A DNA stretch of 64,000 nt. Origin: Streptomyces alanosinicus. Lineage in GTDB: Bacteria; Actinomycetota; Actinomycetes; Streptomycetales; Streptomycetaceae. A program made the position numbers and the translations under genes. This document shows, in pieces, positions 27,166 to 37,192 of this stretch. The notes beneath the pieces are model-generated. The model made no database searches. It saw only the letters and a list, made by a program, of their open reading frames with translations, and was not told where the DNA came from. The DNA lies in NCBI RefSeq assembly GCF_014650595.1, contig NZ_BMVG01000001.1, positions 1,116,001-1,180,000 on the forward strand. Direction: 5' to 3'. How positions within the stretch are numbered: the stretch's first letter is position 1; each line of letters opens with the position of its first letter.

Positions 27166-28116
27166 ATGAGAACCCTTCCCACCCTTCTCGTCCTGGACGC
27201 CGAGCCGCCGCCCCGGCTCGGCAGGCTCACCGGTCACGCCCGGATCGTGCACACCGACGCCGCGGGGCTGGCCGAGCGGCTGCCGCGGGCGGACGCCCTG
27301 CTGGTCTGGGACTTCACCTCGCACGCGGTGCGCGAGGCCTGGCCGGGCCAGGGGGCGAGGCCGGCCTGGGTGCACACGGCGAGCGCGGGCGTGGACCATC
27401 TGATGTGCCCGGAACTCGCCGCGTCCGACACGGTGGTGACCAATGCGCGCGGGATCTTCGACCAGCCGATCGCCGAGTACGTGGCGGCGCTCGTGCTCAC
27501 CGTCGCGAAGGATCTTCCGCGCACCCTGGAGCTCCAGCGGGAGCGGGTGTGGCGGCACCGGGAGGGCCGGCGGGTGGCGGGCACGCGCGCGTGCGTGGTC
27601 GGCTCGGGCCCGATCGGCCGGGCGATCGTACGGACCCTGAAGGCGCTCGGTGTCACGACGGCGCTGGTCGGACGGGTACCGAGGACGGGTGTGTACGGCC
27701 CGGCCGACCTGGACCGGCTGGTCTCCCGCGCGGACTGGGTGATCGCGGCGGCGCCGCTGACCGAGCAGACGTACGGCATGTTCGACACCCGTCGCTTCGG
27801 CGTGATGCAGCCCTCGGCCTTCTTCGTCAACGTCGGCCGCGGTCAGCTCGTCGACGAGGACGCCCTGGCCCATGCCCTGGCCCACCGCTGGATCGCGGGC
27901 GCGGCGCTGGACGTCTTCACCACCGAACCCCTCCCCGAGGACAGCCCGCTGTGGGGACTGCCGGGCCTGATCGTCTCCCCGCACATGAGCGGCGACACGG
28001 TCGGCTGGCGCGATGAACTGGGGGTTCAGTTCGTGGAGTTGTACGAGCGGTGGGCAGCGGGCAGATCACTGGTGAACGTGGTCGACAAGAAACGCGGCTA
28101 CGTCCCCGGCCACTGA
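27166..28116 (+). CDS. D-2-hydroxyacid dehydrogenase
   Basis: 316 aa. The NAD-binding motif CVVGSGPIGRAIV (about residues 145-157), the catalytic Arg in VNVGRGQLVDEDAL, Glu in FTTEPLPEDSPLWGL and His in VSPHMSGDT are all present. GxGxxG followed by a residue pattern ALVGR suggests possible NADP use. A 2-oxoacid would be reduced, or the D-hydroxyacid oxidised. Sixteen bases separate it from the amidase, so the two form an operon. Confidence 0.9.
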   Translation: MRTLPTLLVLDAEPPPRLGRLTGHARIVHTDAAGLAERLPRADALLVWDFTSHAVREAWPGQGARPAWVHTASAGVDHLMCPELAASDTVVTNARGIFDQPIAEYVAALVLTVAKDLPRTLELQRERVWRHREGRRVAGTRACVVGSGPIGRAIVRTLKALGVTTALVGRVPRTGVYGPADLDRLVSRADWVIAAAPLTEQTYGMFDTRRFGVMQPSAFFVNVGRGQLVDEDALAHALAHRWIAGAALDVFTTEPLPEDSPLWGLPGLIVSPHMSGDTVGWRDELGVQFVELYERWAAGRSLVNVVDKKRGYVPGH

Positions 28117-28132
28117 TCCACCAGGAGGGTGC

Positions 28133-29536
<1,404 letters not shown>

Positions 29537-29664
29537 CTCGGCTGCGGCGGGAAGCAGCTGGGTCATCCCCGGCGGACGGCGGTTCTCGCCGTTCCGGACG
29601 GCAGCGCTGCCCCGGCTCGACCGATCGGGGCAGCTCGCCGGGCGCAGGTGCGGAACGTCAGGCG

Positions 29665-29842
29665 TCAGACGTCCGCGGCTTCCAGGGCTTCACGGCCGCG
29701 GCGGGTGCGCCGGAAGATGATCTGGTTGAACTCTTCCGGCGCTCGGTCGCCGTTGACGTACCGCAGGGCGATCATGGCCGCGAGGACGGCGCCCACCAGG
29801 CCGTTCGTCACCTCGTCCCAGCCGTGCCCTGTACCGGATCAC
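29665..29842 (-). pseudogene. 3' fragment of an unidentified gene
   Basis: On the minus strand an open stretch without a start codon encodes GWDEVTNGLVGAVLAAMI, RYVNGDRAPEEFNQIIFRRT and a C-terminus REALEAADV before a stop at 29665. Codon bias is protein-like. A stop lies directly upstream in frame, near 29842, where the sequence changes to the remnant of a plus-strand gene. Probably the tail of a gene truncated by recombination. Family not recognised. Confidence 0.4.
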
Positions 29843-30053
29843 CCTTGCCCGCGGCATGGTCAACGCCGGCAATGTCGACCAGGGTGCCGCTCATGCCGTC
29901 GGAAGCCTGGAGCACCTGGAAGAGATCGAGTCCGGGCGTGTGATGCGGCGCCTCGGGGAGGTGGTGGATCTGCTGGACAGGACGCACGCCGTCAGCGCCC
30001 GCGACGCCGCCCAGGAGTTGCGCGAGTATGCCTGTGGGCGAAGGGCCGCCTGA
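29823..30053 (+). pseudogene. 3' remnant of a TPR-type regulator gene
   Basis: The plus-strand stretch SRALYRITLARGMVNAGNVD, continuing to HLEEIESGRVMRRLGEVVDL and DAAQELREYACGRRAA, looks like the C-terminal end of the Cro/C1-TPR regulators common in Streptomyces. The 5' two-thirds are missing. Its stop overlaps the GNAT start (TGATG), so the intact ancestor and the GNAT gene were probably an operon imported together. Confidence 0.5.
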
Positions 30054-30622
30054 TGACCACCGTGACGTTCGACCGGTACGAGGGCCCAGCCACTGCCGAC
30101 CACCTCGACGGGTTCCTCGCGGCGTACGAGGAAATCTATGCCGACCCCCCCTATCGGGAAGGGCCCTGGGACGTTGCCGAGTTCATCGACCACTACCAGG
30201 TGCACGTCCGCCGTCCGAGCATGCGCCTGGTCGTCGCCCGGGACGGAGAGGAGGTGGTCGGCTTCGCATACGGCTACTTTCTTGCCCCGGAAACCCGCTG
30301 GTGGCACAACCTTCAGGATGTCACGCTGCCGGAGGCGTTCATGCGGGAGAACGGCCATCGCTCCTTTGCGATCATTGAACTGGCCGTACGCAGGGCGTGG
30401 CGTCGGCGCGGCATCGCCGCCGGTCTGCACACTCGCCTCCTGAACGGCGTTGACGCGGAGCGGGTCACGCTCACCGTCCGACCCGAACCGGAGGCAAACC
30501 CGGCTCGCTCCGCCTATCTGGCATGGGGCTACCACAAGATCGGGACCTCGCATCCATGGGAAGGTGCCCCGTTGTACGACTGCATGGTCCGAGAGGCGAG
30601 GACGCCACAGCTTCAGCAGTGA
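30053..30622 (+). CDS. GNAT-family N-acetyltransferase
   Basis: 189 aa. The acetyl-CoA binding region is recognisable at FAIIELAVRRAWRRRGIAAGLHTRLL (motif A, R-x-x-G-I-A). A WWHNLQDVTL segment precedes it, and YLAWGYHKIGTSHP resembles motif B. Substrate unknown. The gene sits in the recombination scar between the amidase and the DUF3830 gene and has slightly lower GC than its neighbours by eye, so it may be acquired with the upstream remnant. Confidence 0.85.
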   Translation: MTTVTFDRYEGPATADHLDGFLAAYEEIYADPPYREGPWDVAEFIDHYQVHVRRPSMRLVVARDGEEVVGFAYGYFLAPETRWWHNLQDVTLPEAFMRENGHRSFAIIELAVRRAWRRRGIAAGLHTRLLNGVDAERVTLTVRPEPEANPARSAYLAWGYHKIGTSHPWEGAPLYDCMVREARTPQLQQ

Positions 30623-30633
30623 ACCAAAAACAC

Positions 30634-31128
30634 TCACGCCCGCCGGAAGCTCAGCGTCTCGCCCGCCGCCCCCGTCCGCCACAGGTCGTTGCAGGCCTCC
30701 GCCATCGGCTCCAGGCCCTCCACCACCTGGCCCCAGACGATCCCCGGTACCCAGCCCACGTCGCCGTTGAGGAGGAGGTTGTTGCGTTCGTAGAACAGGG
30801 CCAGGTCGACCACCGTGCTGCCGGGGCGGACCTCGCGGTCGTAGCCGTAGGCCTTCGTGCCCAGCTCGGCGCCGGCGAAGGAGAAGTAACAGAGGTCGCC
30901 GGGAATCGGGGTGACCGTCGGGTTCTCCAGTGGGGGTTCCGTGGAGGCGAACGGCGGGAAGAGGGCGTAGATCTCGTTGCGGGCGTATTTGGCGTGGTAG
31001 ACGTCGCCCGCGAGGGGGAGCGCGTCCCATACCGCCGCGCAGGTCAGGGGCGCGCGGTCGGCCAGCAGTCGTGCGGTGCAGTGCACGTCCCGCTTGTCGA
31101 GCGAGACGGTGACGAATCGATCGGCCAT
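30634..31128 (-). CDS. DUF3830 (cyclophilin-like fold) protein
   Basis: 164 aa. Shows the DUF3830 pattern: DRFVTVSLDKRDVHCTARLL, a cyclophilin-like strand set with TCAAVWDALPLAGDVYHAKYARNEIY, then GDLCYFSFAG, and ALFYERNNLLLNGDVGWVPG. Members often lie beside amidases, racemases and ABC transporters in amide or ureide catabolic clusters. Biochemical role undefined. Divergent from the ABC transporter genes with only 23 bp between start codons, so the two promoters must overlap or be shared. Confidence 0.8.
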   Translation of the reverse strand: MADRFVTVSLDKRDVHCTARLLADRAPLTCAAVWDALPLAGDVYHAKYARNEIYALFPPFASTEPPLENPTVTPIPGDLCYFSFAGAELGTKAYGYDREVRPGSTVVDLALFYERNNLLLNGDVGWVPGIVWGQVVEGLEPMAEACNDLWRTGAAGETLSFRRA

Positions 31129-31151
31129 GAAAACAAGGGTGCATAGCCGGG

Positions 31152-32102
31152 ATGCGCTTGGGTAGCCGCGCCGCCATGGCTCCACCACTTGGGAACGACG
31201 TACACACATTCCGGTCGGGACACAGACACAGCAGACGCTCGGTGCTCGGCGGTCTCGGCGGGCTCGCCGCCCTCGGTGCGCTGGGCGCGGCGGGCTGCAC
31301 ACGGGTGGCCGAGGCGTCGGGCAAGAAGGGCGGCGACCTGCTGGAGCGGCTGCGCGCACAGGGCATCGTGCGGCTCGGGATCGCCGGTGAGATCCCCTTC
31401 GGGTACATCGACAAGGACGGGCACCTCACGGGGGAGGCGCCCGAACTGGCCAAGGTGATCTTCAAGCGGCTCGGGGTGGACAAGGTGCAGCCCGTGCCCA
31501 CCGAGTTCGGTTCGCTGATTCCGGGGTTGAACTCGCAGCAGTTCGATGTCGTGGCCGCCGGGATGTACGTCAATCCGGACCGCTGCCAGCAGGTGATCTT
31601 CGCCGACCCCGACTATCAGATGCTCGATTCGTTCATCGTGCGCAAGGGCAATCCGCTGGGGCTGCACTCCTACAAGGACGTCGTCGCGAAGAAGGCGAAG
31701 TTCGCCACCGGCACCGGGTACGCCGAGATCGAGTACGCCGTCGGGGCCGGGTACAAGCAGGGCGACATCCTGATCGTGCCGGACCAGGTGGCCGGGCTGA
31801 ACGCCGTGGAGGCGGGCCGGGTCGATGTCTTCGCCGGTACGGCGCTCACCACCCGTGAAGTGGTGAAGAAGTCCGCGAAGGCGGAGGCCACCGAGCCGTT
31901 CGCGCCGCTGGTCAAGGGGAAGCCGCATGTCGACGGCGGTGCGTTCGCGTTCCGGCCGACCGAGACGGGTCTGCGGGACTCCTTCAATGCCGAGCTGCAC
32001 AAGCTGAGGCAGAGCGGCGAGCTGTTCCGGATCCTGAAGCCGTTCGGCTTCACCAAGGCCGAGATGACCGACCTCACCGCGAAGGAGCTGTGCGGCGGAT
32101 GA
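31152..32102 (+). CDS. ehuB: Amino-acid-type ABC transporter binding lipoprotein (EhuB-like)
   Basis: 316 aa (ATG 31176 is an alternative start). The twin-arginine signal SRRSVLGGLGG runs into a lipobox ALGAAGC, so export is via Tat followed by lipid anchoring. The mature part is a family 3 solute-binding protein (LRAQGIVRLGIAGEIPFGYI ... GLIPGLNSQQFDVVAAGMYV). It matches proteins annotated EhuB for ectoine/hydroxyectoine, but the ectoine catabolic enzymes DoeA/DoeB are not present nearby, so the substrate is open. First gene of a four-gene transporter operon. Confidence 0.82.
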   Translation: MRLGSRAAMAPPLGNDVHTFRSGHRHSRRSVLGGLGGLAALGALGAAGCTRVAEASGKKGGDLLERLRAQGIVRLGIAGEIPFGYIDKDGHLTGEAPELAKVIFKRLGVDKVQPVPTEFGSLIPGLNSQQFDVVAAGMYVNPDRCQQVIFADPDYQMLDSFIVRKGNPLGLHSYKDVVAKKAKFATGTGYAEIEYAVGAGYKQGDILIVPDQVAGLNAVEAGRVDVFAGTALTTREVVKKSAKAEATEPFAPLVKGKPHVDGGAFAFRPTETGLRDSFNAELHKLRQSGELFRILKPFGFTKAEMTDLTAKELCGG

Positions 32103-32818
32103 CCTCGGGGCTGTGGGAACTCGTACTCAAGGGTGTCTGGACCACCATCCAGCTGCTGGTGTTCGGCGCGCTGCTGGCCACGGCGGTGTCGTTCGTCGTC
32201 GGCGTCGCGCGCACGCACCGGCTGTGGATCGTGCGCTTCGTCGCCGGCGTCTACACCGAGGTGTTCCGCGGCACCTCGGCACTGGTGATGATCTTCTGGG
32301 TGTACTTCGTGCTGCCGATCGTCTCCGGCTGGCAGCTGGTGCCGTTGTGGGCGGGCACGCTGGCGCTCGGTCTGACGTACGGCGCGTACGGCTCGGAGAT
32401 CGTGCGCGGTGCGCTGAACGCGGTGGAGCCGGCGCAGAAGGAGGGCGGGATCGCGCTCGGCTTCACGCCCTGGCAGCGGCTGCGGCTGATCGTGCTGCCG
32501 CAGGCGGTGCCGGAGATGATCCCCTCGTTCTGCAATCTGCTGATCGAGCTGCTCAAGGGCACCGCGCTGGTGTCGGTGATGGGCATGGGCGATCTGACGT
32601 TCAGCGCGAATCTGGTGCGGCTGGCGTTGCAGCAGAGCGCGGAGATCTACACGTACATCCTGCTGATCTACTTCGCCATCGCCTTCGTGCTCACCCGGCT
32701 GATGCGCGCTCTGGAGAAGCGGCTGAAGGCGGGCGTCGGGAAGGACGCCGGCACGTTCGCCGCGGCGCGTGAGCTGAAGCGGGCGCAGACGACCGGAGTG
32801 GGGGGGCGGGTCGCATGA
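32099..32818 (+). CDS. ehuC: ABC transporter permease (EhuC-like)
   Basis: 239 aa, ATGA overlap with the binding protein gene. His/Glu/polar-amino-acid permease with several membrane helices and the ABC-interacting loop EGGIALGFTPWQRLRLIVLPQAVPEMIP. Works with the EhuD-like permease as a heterodimer. Confidence 0.87.
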   Translation: MTSGLWELVLKGVWTTIQLLVFGALLATAVSFVVGVARTHRLWIVRFVAGVYTEVFRGTSALVMIFWVYFVLPIVSGWQLVPLWAGTLALGLTYGAYGSEIVRGALNAVEPAQKEGGIALGFTPWQRLRLIVLPQAVPEMIPSFCNLLIELLKGTALVSVMGMGDLTFSANLVRLALQQSAEIYTYILLIYFAIAFVLTRLMRALEKRLKAGVGKDAGTFAAARELKRAQTTGVGGRVA

Positions 32819-33465
32819 CGTGGGACTGGAATGCCGTGAGCGGCTTCATGCCGCACTTCTGGGACGGACTGCGGGTCACCCTGGAGGCCCTGGCCCTCGG
32901 TTCGCTGCTGTCCTTCACGCTCGGTCTGGTGTGGACGCTGCTGATGCGCACGCCGACCCGGTGGGTGCGCTGGCCGGTCGGGGTGGTCACGGAGTTCGTA
33001 CGCAACACCCCGCTGCTGGTCCAGCTGTTCTTCCTCTTCTACGTGCTGCCCGAGTGGGGTCTGACCTTCTCCGCGCTGACCACCGGCGTCTTCGCGATCG
33101 GCCTGCACTACTCGACGTACACCATGCAGGTCTACCGGGCCGGCATCGAGGCGGTGCCCGCCGGCCAGTGGGAGGCGGCGACCGCGCTGAACCTGCCCCG
33201 GCACCGGACCTGGACCGCGGTCATCCTGCCGCAGGCCATCCGCCGGGTGGTCCCGGCGCTCGGCAACTATGTGATCGCCATGCTGAAGGACACACCGCTG
33301 CTCATGGTGATCACCGTGCTGGAGATGCTCGGGCAGGCCCGGCTCTACTCCCAGCAGCACTTCCAGTTCACCGAGCCGGTCACCGTGATCGGTGTGGCCT
33401 TCATCCTCATCTCCTATCTGGCCTCCCTTCTCATGCGAGCCCTGGAGCGACGTCTTGTCCGCTGA
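32815..33465 (+). CDS. ehuD: ABC transporter permease (EhuD-like)
   Basis: 216 aa, ATGA overlap with the preceding gene. Five or so helices, with the EAA-type loop WEAATALNLPRHRTWTAVILPQAIRRVVPAL and the FVRNTPLLVQLFFLFYVLP region typical of polar-amino-acid permeases. Second half of the heterodimeric channel. Confidence 0.87.
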   Translation: MTWDWNAVSGFMPHFWDGLRVTLEALALGSLLSFTLGLVWTLLMRTPTRWVRWPVGVVTEFVRNTPLLVQLFFLFYVLPEWGLTFSALTTGVFAIGLHYSTYTMQVYRAGIEAVPAGQWEAATALNLPRHRTWTAVILPQAIRRVVPALGNYVIAMLKDTPLLMVITVLEMLGQARLYSQQHFQFTEPVTVIGVAFILISYLASLLMRALERRLVR

Positions 33466-34252
33466 CACTCCCCTGACCAAAGACACCGAGCCGGGCGCCG
33501 GCGCGAACACGGCCGGCGGTGAGCTGATCCGGCTGGCGGGCGTCACCAAGCGCTTCGGCACGAACACCGTCCTCGACGACCTGAACTTCACCGTCGACCC
33601 CGGCAAGCATGTGACCCTGATCGGCCCGTCCGGCTCCGGCAAGACGACGATCCTCCGGCTGCTGATGACCCTCACCCAGCCGGACGAGGGCACGATCGCC
33701 GTCGACGGCGAGCAGCTCTTCCCGGCGCCGGAGAAGCAGATCCGGGAGGTCCGCAAGAAGATCGGGATGGTGTTCCAGCAGTTCAACCTGTTCCCGAACA
33801 TGAACGTGCTGCGCAACATCACCGAGGCGCCGGTGCAGGTCCTCGGCATGTCCAAGGACGAGGCCGAGGCGCGGGCCCGCGAGCTGCTGGAGCTGGTGGG
33901 GCTGGCCGACAAGTGCGACGCCCGGCCGACGCGGCTGTCCGGCGGGCAGCAGCAGCGGGTGGCGATCGCCCGGGCGCTGGCGATGCGGCCGCGGGTGCTG
34001 CTGCTGGACGAGGTGACCTCCGCGCTCGACCCGGAGCTGGTCGCGGGCGTGCTCGATCTGCTCAGGGACATCGCGCGCAGCACGGACATCACGATGCTCT
34101 GTGTGACCCACGAGATGGGTTTCGCCCGTGACATCTCCGACCAGGTGCTGATGTTCGACGGCGGCCGGGTGATCGAGTCGGGTTCCCCGGAGAAGATCTT
34201 CAGCGACCCGGAGCAGGACCGCACCCGGGAATTCCTCGGCGCGGTCCTGTGA
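33455..34252 (+). CDS. ehuA: ABC transporter ATP-binding protein (EhuA-like)
   Basis: 265 aa from TTG 33455 (leader LSADTPLTKD), overlapping the permease by 11 bp with GGAGCGACG just upstream. Walker A GPSGSGKTT, Q-loop FQQFNLFP, signature LSGGQQQR, Walker B LLLDEVTSALDPE and switch His in CVTHEMGF are intact. It energises uptake of the same substrate. Its stop codon region is followed by a 20-bp tandem duplication. Confidence 0.88.
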   Translation: MSADTPLTKDTEPGAGANTAGGELIRLAGVTKRFGTNTVLDDLNFTVDPGKHVTLIGPSGSGKTTILRLLMTLTQPDEGTIAVDGEQLFPAPEKQIREVRKKIGMVFQQFNLFPNMNVLRNITEAPVQVLGMSKDEAEARARELLELVGLADKCDARPTRLSGGQQQRVAIARALAMRPRVLLLDEVTSALDPELVAGVLDLLRDIARSTDITMLCVTHEMGFARDISDQVLMFDGGRVIESGSPEKIFSDPEQDRTREFLGAVL

Positions 34253-34280
34253 GGTGCGGCGCGGTCCTGTGAGATGCGGC
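34241..34280 (+). repeat. 20-bp tandem duplication over the ehuA stop codon
   Basis: gcggtcctgtgaggtgcggc at 34241-34260 is followed at once by a second copy with one A/G difference. The first copy carries the real stop codon, the second an echo of it. Likely slippage or unequal crossover. Confidence 0.85.
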
Positions 34281-34324
34281 ACGGATCCGGCAGACACCGA
34301 GGTCCGACCACTGGGTCATGACCC

Positions 34325-34336
34325 TGGCATATGCCA
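34325..34336. promoter_or_regulatory. Second TGGCATATGCCA palindrome
   Basis: A perfect 12-bp palindrome located 150 bp before the IclR gene, identical to the core of the 24-bp palindrome at 20131-20142. Possible operator of an unknown regulator. Confidence 0.4.
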
Positions 34337-34486
34337 AAGGGTCTGCGCCGCAGTTGGGAGGGGCACGGCGAGGGCAACAATCTCGCCAACCCCCTCACCC
34401 CGCAGCGGGTTTGCCCGTTATCGTGGAACGCGATCCACCGACCGGATCTCGCGGCCACTGACAGGCGAGCGCAGGGGGAGACCACC

Positions 34487-35245
34487 GTGGCGCTGATGCA
34501 CGAGCCGACCGCCCCGTACCACTCCGCCCAGGACGCGCTGCGCGTGCTGGAGACCGTGGCCCGCCACTCCGCCGGCGTCACCGACACCGAGCTGGCCCGG
34601 CACACCGGCCTCGGCTCCGAACGGCTCACCGCCCTGCTGCGCATGCTGCGCCGCGAGGGCTATGTCGAGCAGATCACCGACGGGGCGTACGTCACCGGCG
34701 ACACCCTGCGCCGCCTCACCTCCGCGCACGACCGCGAGCAGGCGGTGCGCGAGAAGCTCCAGCACACCCTGGACCGGCTGCGCGACTCGGTCGGCGCGGC
34801 CATCTACATGAGCCGGTACGTCGACGGCGAGGTCAAGGTCACCCAGTACGCCGCCGGTCCGACGACCCCGGCGGTGAACGAGTGGGTCGACTTCCGCTAC
34901 TCCGCCCATGCCACGGCGGTCGGCAAGAGCCTGCTGACCCAGCTCGACCACAACGCCCGCCGCGACCATCTCTCCCGGCACAAGATGGCCCGCCTCACCT
35001 CGCGCACCATCACCAGCGACAAGCTGCTGCTGTCCCGTCTGGAGTCACAGCCGGCGACGGTGCCGGTCCTGGACCTCCAGGAGTACGCGGTCGGCACGGT
35101 CTGCGCGGCGGTCCCGATCACGGCGGGCTCCTCGGTGGGCTGCCTCGCGCTGTCCCTCCCGGTGGAGCACGCCCACCGTCTGAAGCAGGCGGCCGACGCG
35201 CTCAACCGCAACGCGGCACCGGTTCTGCTGTCCCTGACGATCTAG
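34487..35245 (+). CDS. IclR-family transcriptional regulator
   Basis: 252 aa from GTG 34487 (AGGGGGAG upstream). The winged HTH is in residues about 10-75 (ALRVLETVARHSAGVTDTELARHTGLGSERLTALLRMLRREGYVEQ) and the IclR effector domain runs from about 95 to the end (WVDFRYSAHATAVGKSLLTQL ... VGTVCAAVPITAGSSVGCLALSLPV). Immediately downstream of the transporter, it is the probable local regulator of the catabolic module. Confidence 0.9.
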   Translation: MALMHEPTAPYHSAQDALRVLETVARHSAGVTDTELARHTGLGSERLTALLRMLRREGYVEQITDGAYVTGDTLRRLTSAHDREQAVREKLQHTLDRLRDSVGAAIYMSRYVDGEVKVTQYAAGPTTPAVNEWVDFRYSAHATAVGKSLLTQLDHNARRDHLSRHKMARLTSRTITSDKLLLSRLESQPATVPVLDLQEYAVGTVCAAVPITAGSSVGCLALSLPVEHAHRLKQAADALNRNAAPVLLSLTI

Positions 35246-35352
35246 GGCCTGTCCGGGGGTCACGGGGGTGGTCATCAGCACCCCCTCGGACCAGGTAGTA
35301 TTTTCTTCGTCGCCGACCGCGGGAGTAAAACCCCACGGAAGGCGAGAGTCAT

Positions 35353-35426
35353 GCGCCGCTAGCTCAGTTGGTTAGAGCAGCTGACTCTTAATCAGCGGGT
35401 CCGGGGTTCGAGTCCCTGGCGGCGCA
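35353..35426 (+). tRNA. tRNA-Lys (anticodon CTT), copy 2
   Basis: Same 74-nt sequence as copy 1, with acceptor, D, anticodon and T arms paired and loop CTCTTAA. A TAGTAT hexamer about 60 bases upstream may be the promoter -10 element. Followed by a strong hairpin. Confidence 0.97.
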
Positions 35427-35432
35427 CGATAA

Positions 35433-35479
35433 CGATGGCGAAGCATGACCGCAAAAAGCGCGGTCATGCTTCGCCATCG
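35433..35479. terminator. Strong hairpin after tRNA-Lys copy 2
   Basis: A perfect 20-bp stem (35433-35452 with 35460-35479) around a 7-base A-rich loop. It contains the stop codon of the opposite-strand acyl-CoA synthetase reading frame, so it can terminate transcription from both sides. A diverged relative follows copy 3. Confidence 0.85.
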
Positions 35480-37153
35480 TCGTTCTTGCGCGGCTTCGCC
35501 GCGCGTTGTGGGGGCTCCGCCACCCACGCCCCCTCGGCGGCACCCGAGGTCAGCCTCCGGTAGCCGGGCTCCCCCGGCGGCCGCCACCACACCGGATCGG
35601 CGCACGCATAGCCCTCGCGGCGCAACAGCGCCCGGTGGATCTTGTTCGTCGCCGTCACCGGCATCCGCTCCACCACCCGCACGAACCGGGGCGCCATCTT
35701 CGTCCCCAGGTCGGGCTGGGCCGCCAGGAACGCGGTGAAGCCCGCCGGGTCGAAGGAGCCGGCGAGGGTCGCCATCACCTGGTCCCCGGTCACCGGGTCC
35801 GGCACCCCGTAGACGGCGACGGCCGCCGCGCCCTCGTACCGGGCGACGATGTTCTCGATCATCGCGGCGGCGAGGTTCTCCCCGTCGACACGGATGCGGT
35901 CATCGGCACGGCCGGCGAAATAGAGGTAGCCCCGGGCGTCCCGGTAGAAGAGGTCGCCCGTCCAGTACACACCCGCCCGCCGCCGCTCGGCCTCCGCCGC
36001 CGGGTTGCGCCAGTAGCCCTCGAAGGGGTTCGGCGCCCGGTTCACCAGCTCCCCTATCGCCTCTTCCCCGTTGAGCAGGCGCCCGGCGGAGTCGAGGACG
36101 GCCGGCGGGCACTCGCGTCCGGTGGCCGGATCGAGCACCACCAGCCCCGGCCCGGCCGGCCCCACCGCGCCCTTCGGGGTGCCCGGCGCCCACTGGATCG
36201 CCGCACCGCCCTCGGAGGAGCCGTACCCCTCGACCAGGCGCACCCCGAACCGGCGCTCGAAGGCCGCCGCGTCCACCGCGCCGGCCTCCGTGCCGAAGCC
36301 GAGCCGCAGTGGGTTGTCACGGTCGTCCGCCCTCTCCTCGGTGGCGAGGATGTACTGGATCGCCCGGCCGACATAGGTGAAATAGGTCGCCCGGTAGCGG
36401 CGTACGTCGGTGAGGAACCCGGACGCCGAGAAGCGGCGGCGCAGGGCCACTCCGGCTCCCGCGGCCAGCGCGGGCGCCCAGTCGGCGATGACCGCGTTGC
36501 CGTGGAACATCGGCGTGCAGACGTAGTGCACGTCGTCCGCGCGCACCCCGAACTGCCCGGCCAGCGCCTGCCCGGCCGCCGCCAGCCGCCCCTGGGAGCA
36601 GATCGCGGCCTTGGGGGCGCCGGTCGATCCGGAGGTGAAGTACAGCATCAGCCGGTCGCCGGGGGCGGCGCGGGACGTGTCGGGTACGGCGCCGGCGTAC
36701 GGGGCGAGGAGGGCGCCGTACTCCTCGTCGTCGGTCACGAGGATCCGCACCCCCGGCAGCTCCAGGCCCGCCGGCAGCGGCAGCAGGATCCGCTCGGTGA
36801 CCAGGAGCGGGCACTCGGTGTGCACGATGTCCCGGGCCAGTTCGGGGCCTGGGGGTCCCCCCGCGCGAGCGAAGCCGAGCGTGGGGGAGGGTGGGGTTGA
36901 TCCCGGCGACGGCCGCGCCGGCGAGGGTGGCGGCGCCGAGCCACAGCGGGAACTCCTCGGTGTTGTCGAGGAGGACGCCGATGTGCGGTACGGCACCCGG
37001 GGGCAGCAGGTCGGCGAGGAGTGCCGCCCGGGCGGCGGCGCCCGCGGCCGCTTCGTGCTGCGTCAGCACCCGCTCCCCGCACCACAGCCCCGGCCGGTGG
37101 TCGCCCCAGCGTGCCGCCACCAGGTCGGCGACCGTGTGCCTCGTGGAGTCCAT
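35464..37153 (-). pseudogene. Acyl-CoA synthetase gene (FadD17-like), frameshifted by a repeat element
   Basis: Two reading frames together encode one AMP-forming acyl-CoA synthetase. The N-terminal part (start 37153, MDSTRHTVADLVAARWGDH ... EFPLWLGAATLAGAAVAGIN) continues, after a shift near 36850-36890, in the frame beginning PELARDIVHTECPLL. The second part has the AMP-binding motif YFTSGSTGAPKAA, the YGSSEGGAA region, WTGDLFYRD and the C-terminal catalytic Lys region ATNKIHR. At the joint lies a GC-rich streptomycete repeat of about 40 bp whose length breaks the frame. The C-terminus runs into the tRNA-flank repeat. Unless a sequencing error is responsible, no intact enzyme is made. Confidence 0.75.
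36849..36888. repeat. GC-rich palindromic repeat inserted in the acyl-CoA synthetase gene
   Basis: The stretch begins with the stem arm gggggtccccccgcgc and ends gcgtgggggag, with gagcgaagccga between, able to fold as a hairpin. This type of element is, from memory, frequent between Streptomyces genes. Here it lies exactly where the synthetase protein changes frame. Confidence 0.6.
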
Positions 37154-37192
37154 GAGGGCGCACGATAGTTGACGCTACGTCAGATGTGGAGA

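Noticed and set aside
31152..34252. Firm assignment of the transporter to ectoine
   Set aside because: Family resemblance only; the ectoine catabolic genes are missing here, so the substrate was left open.
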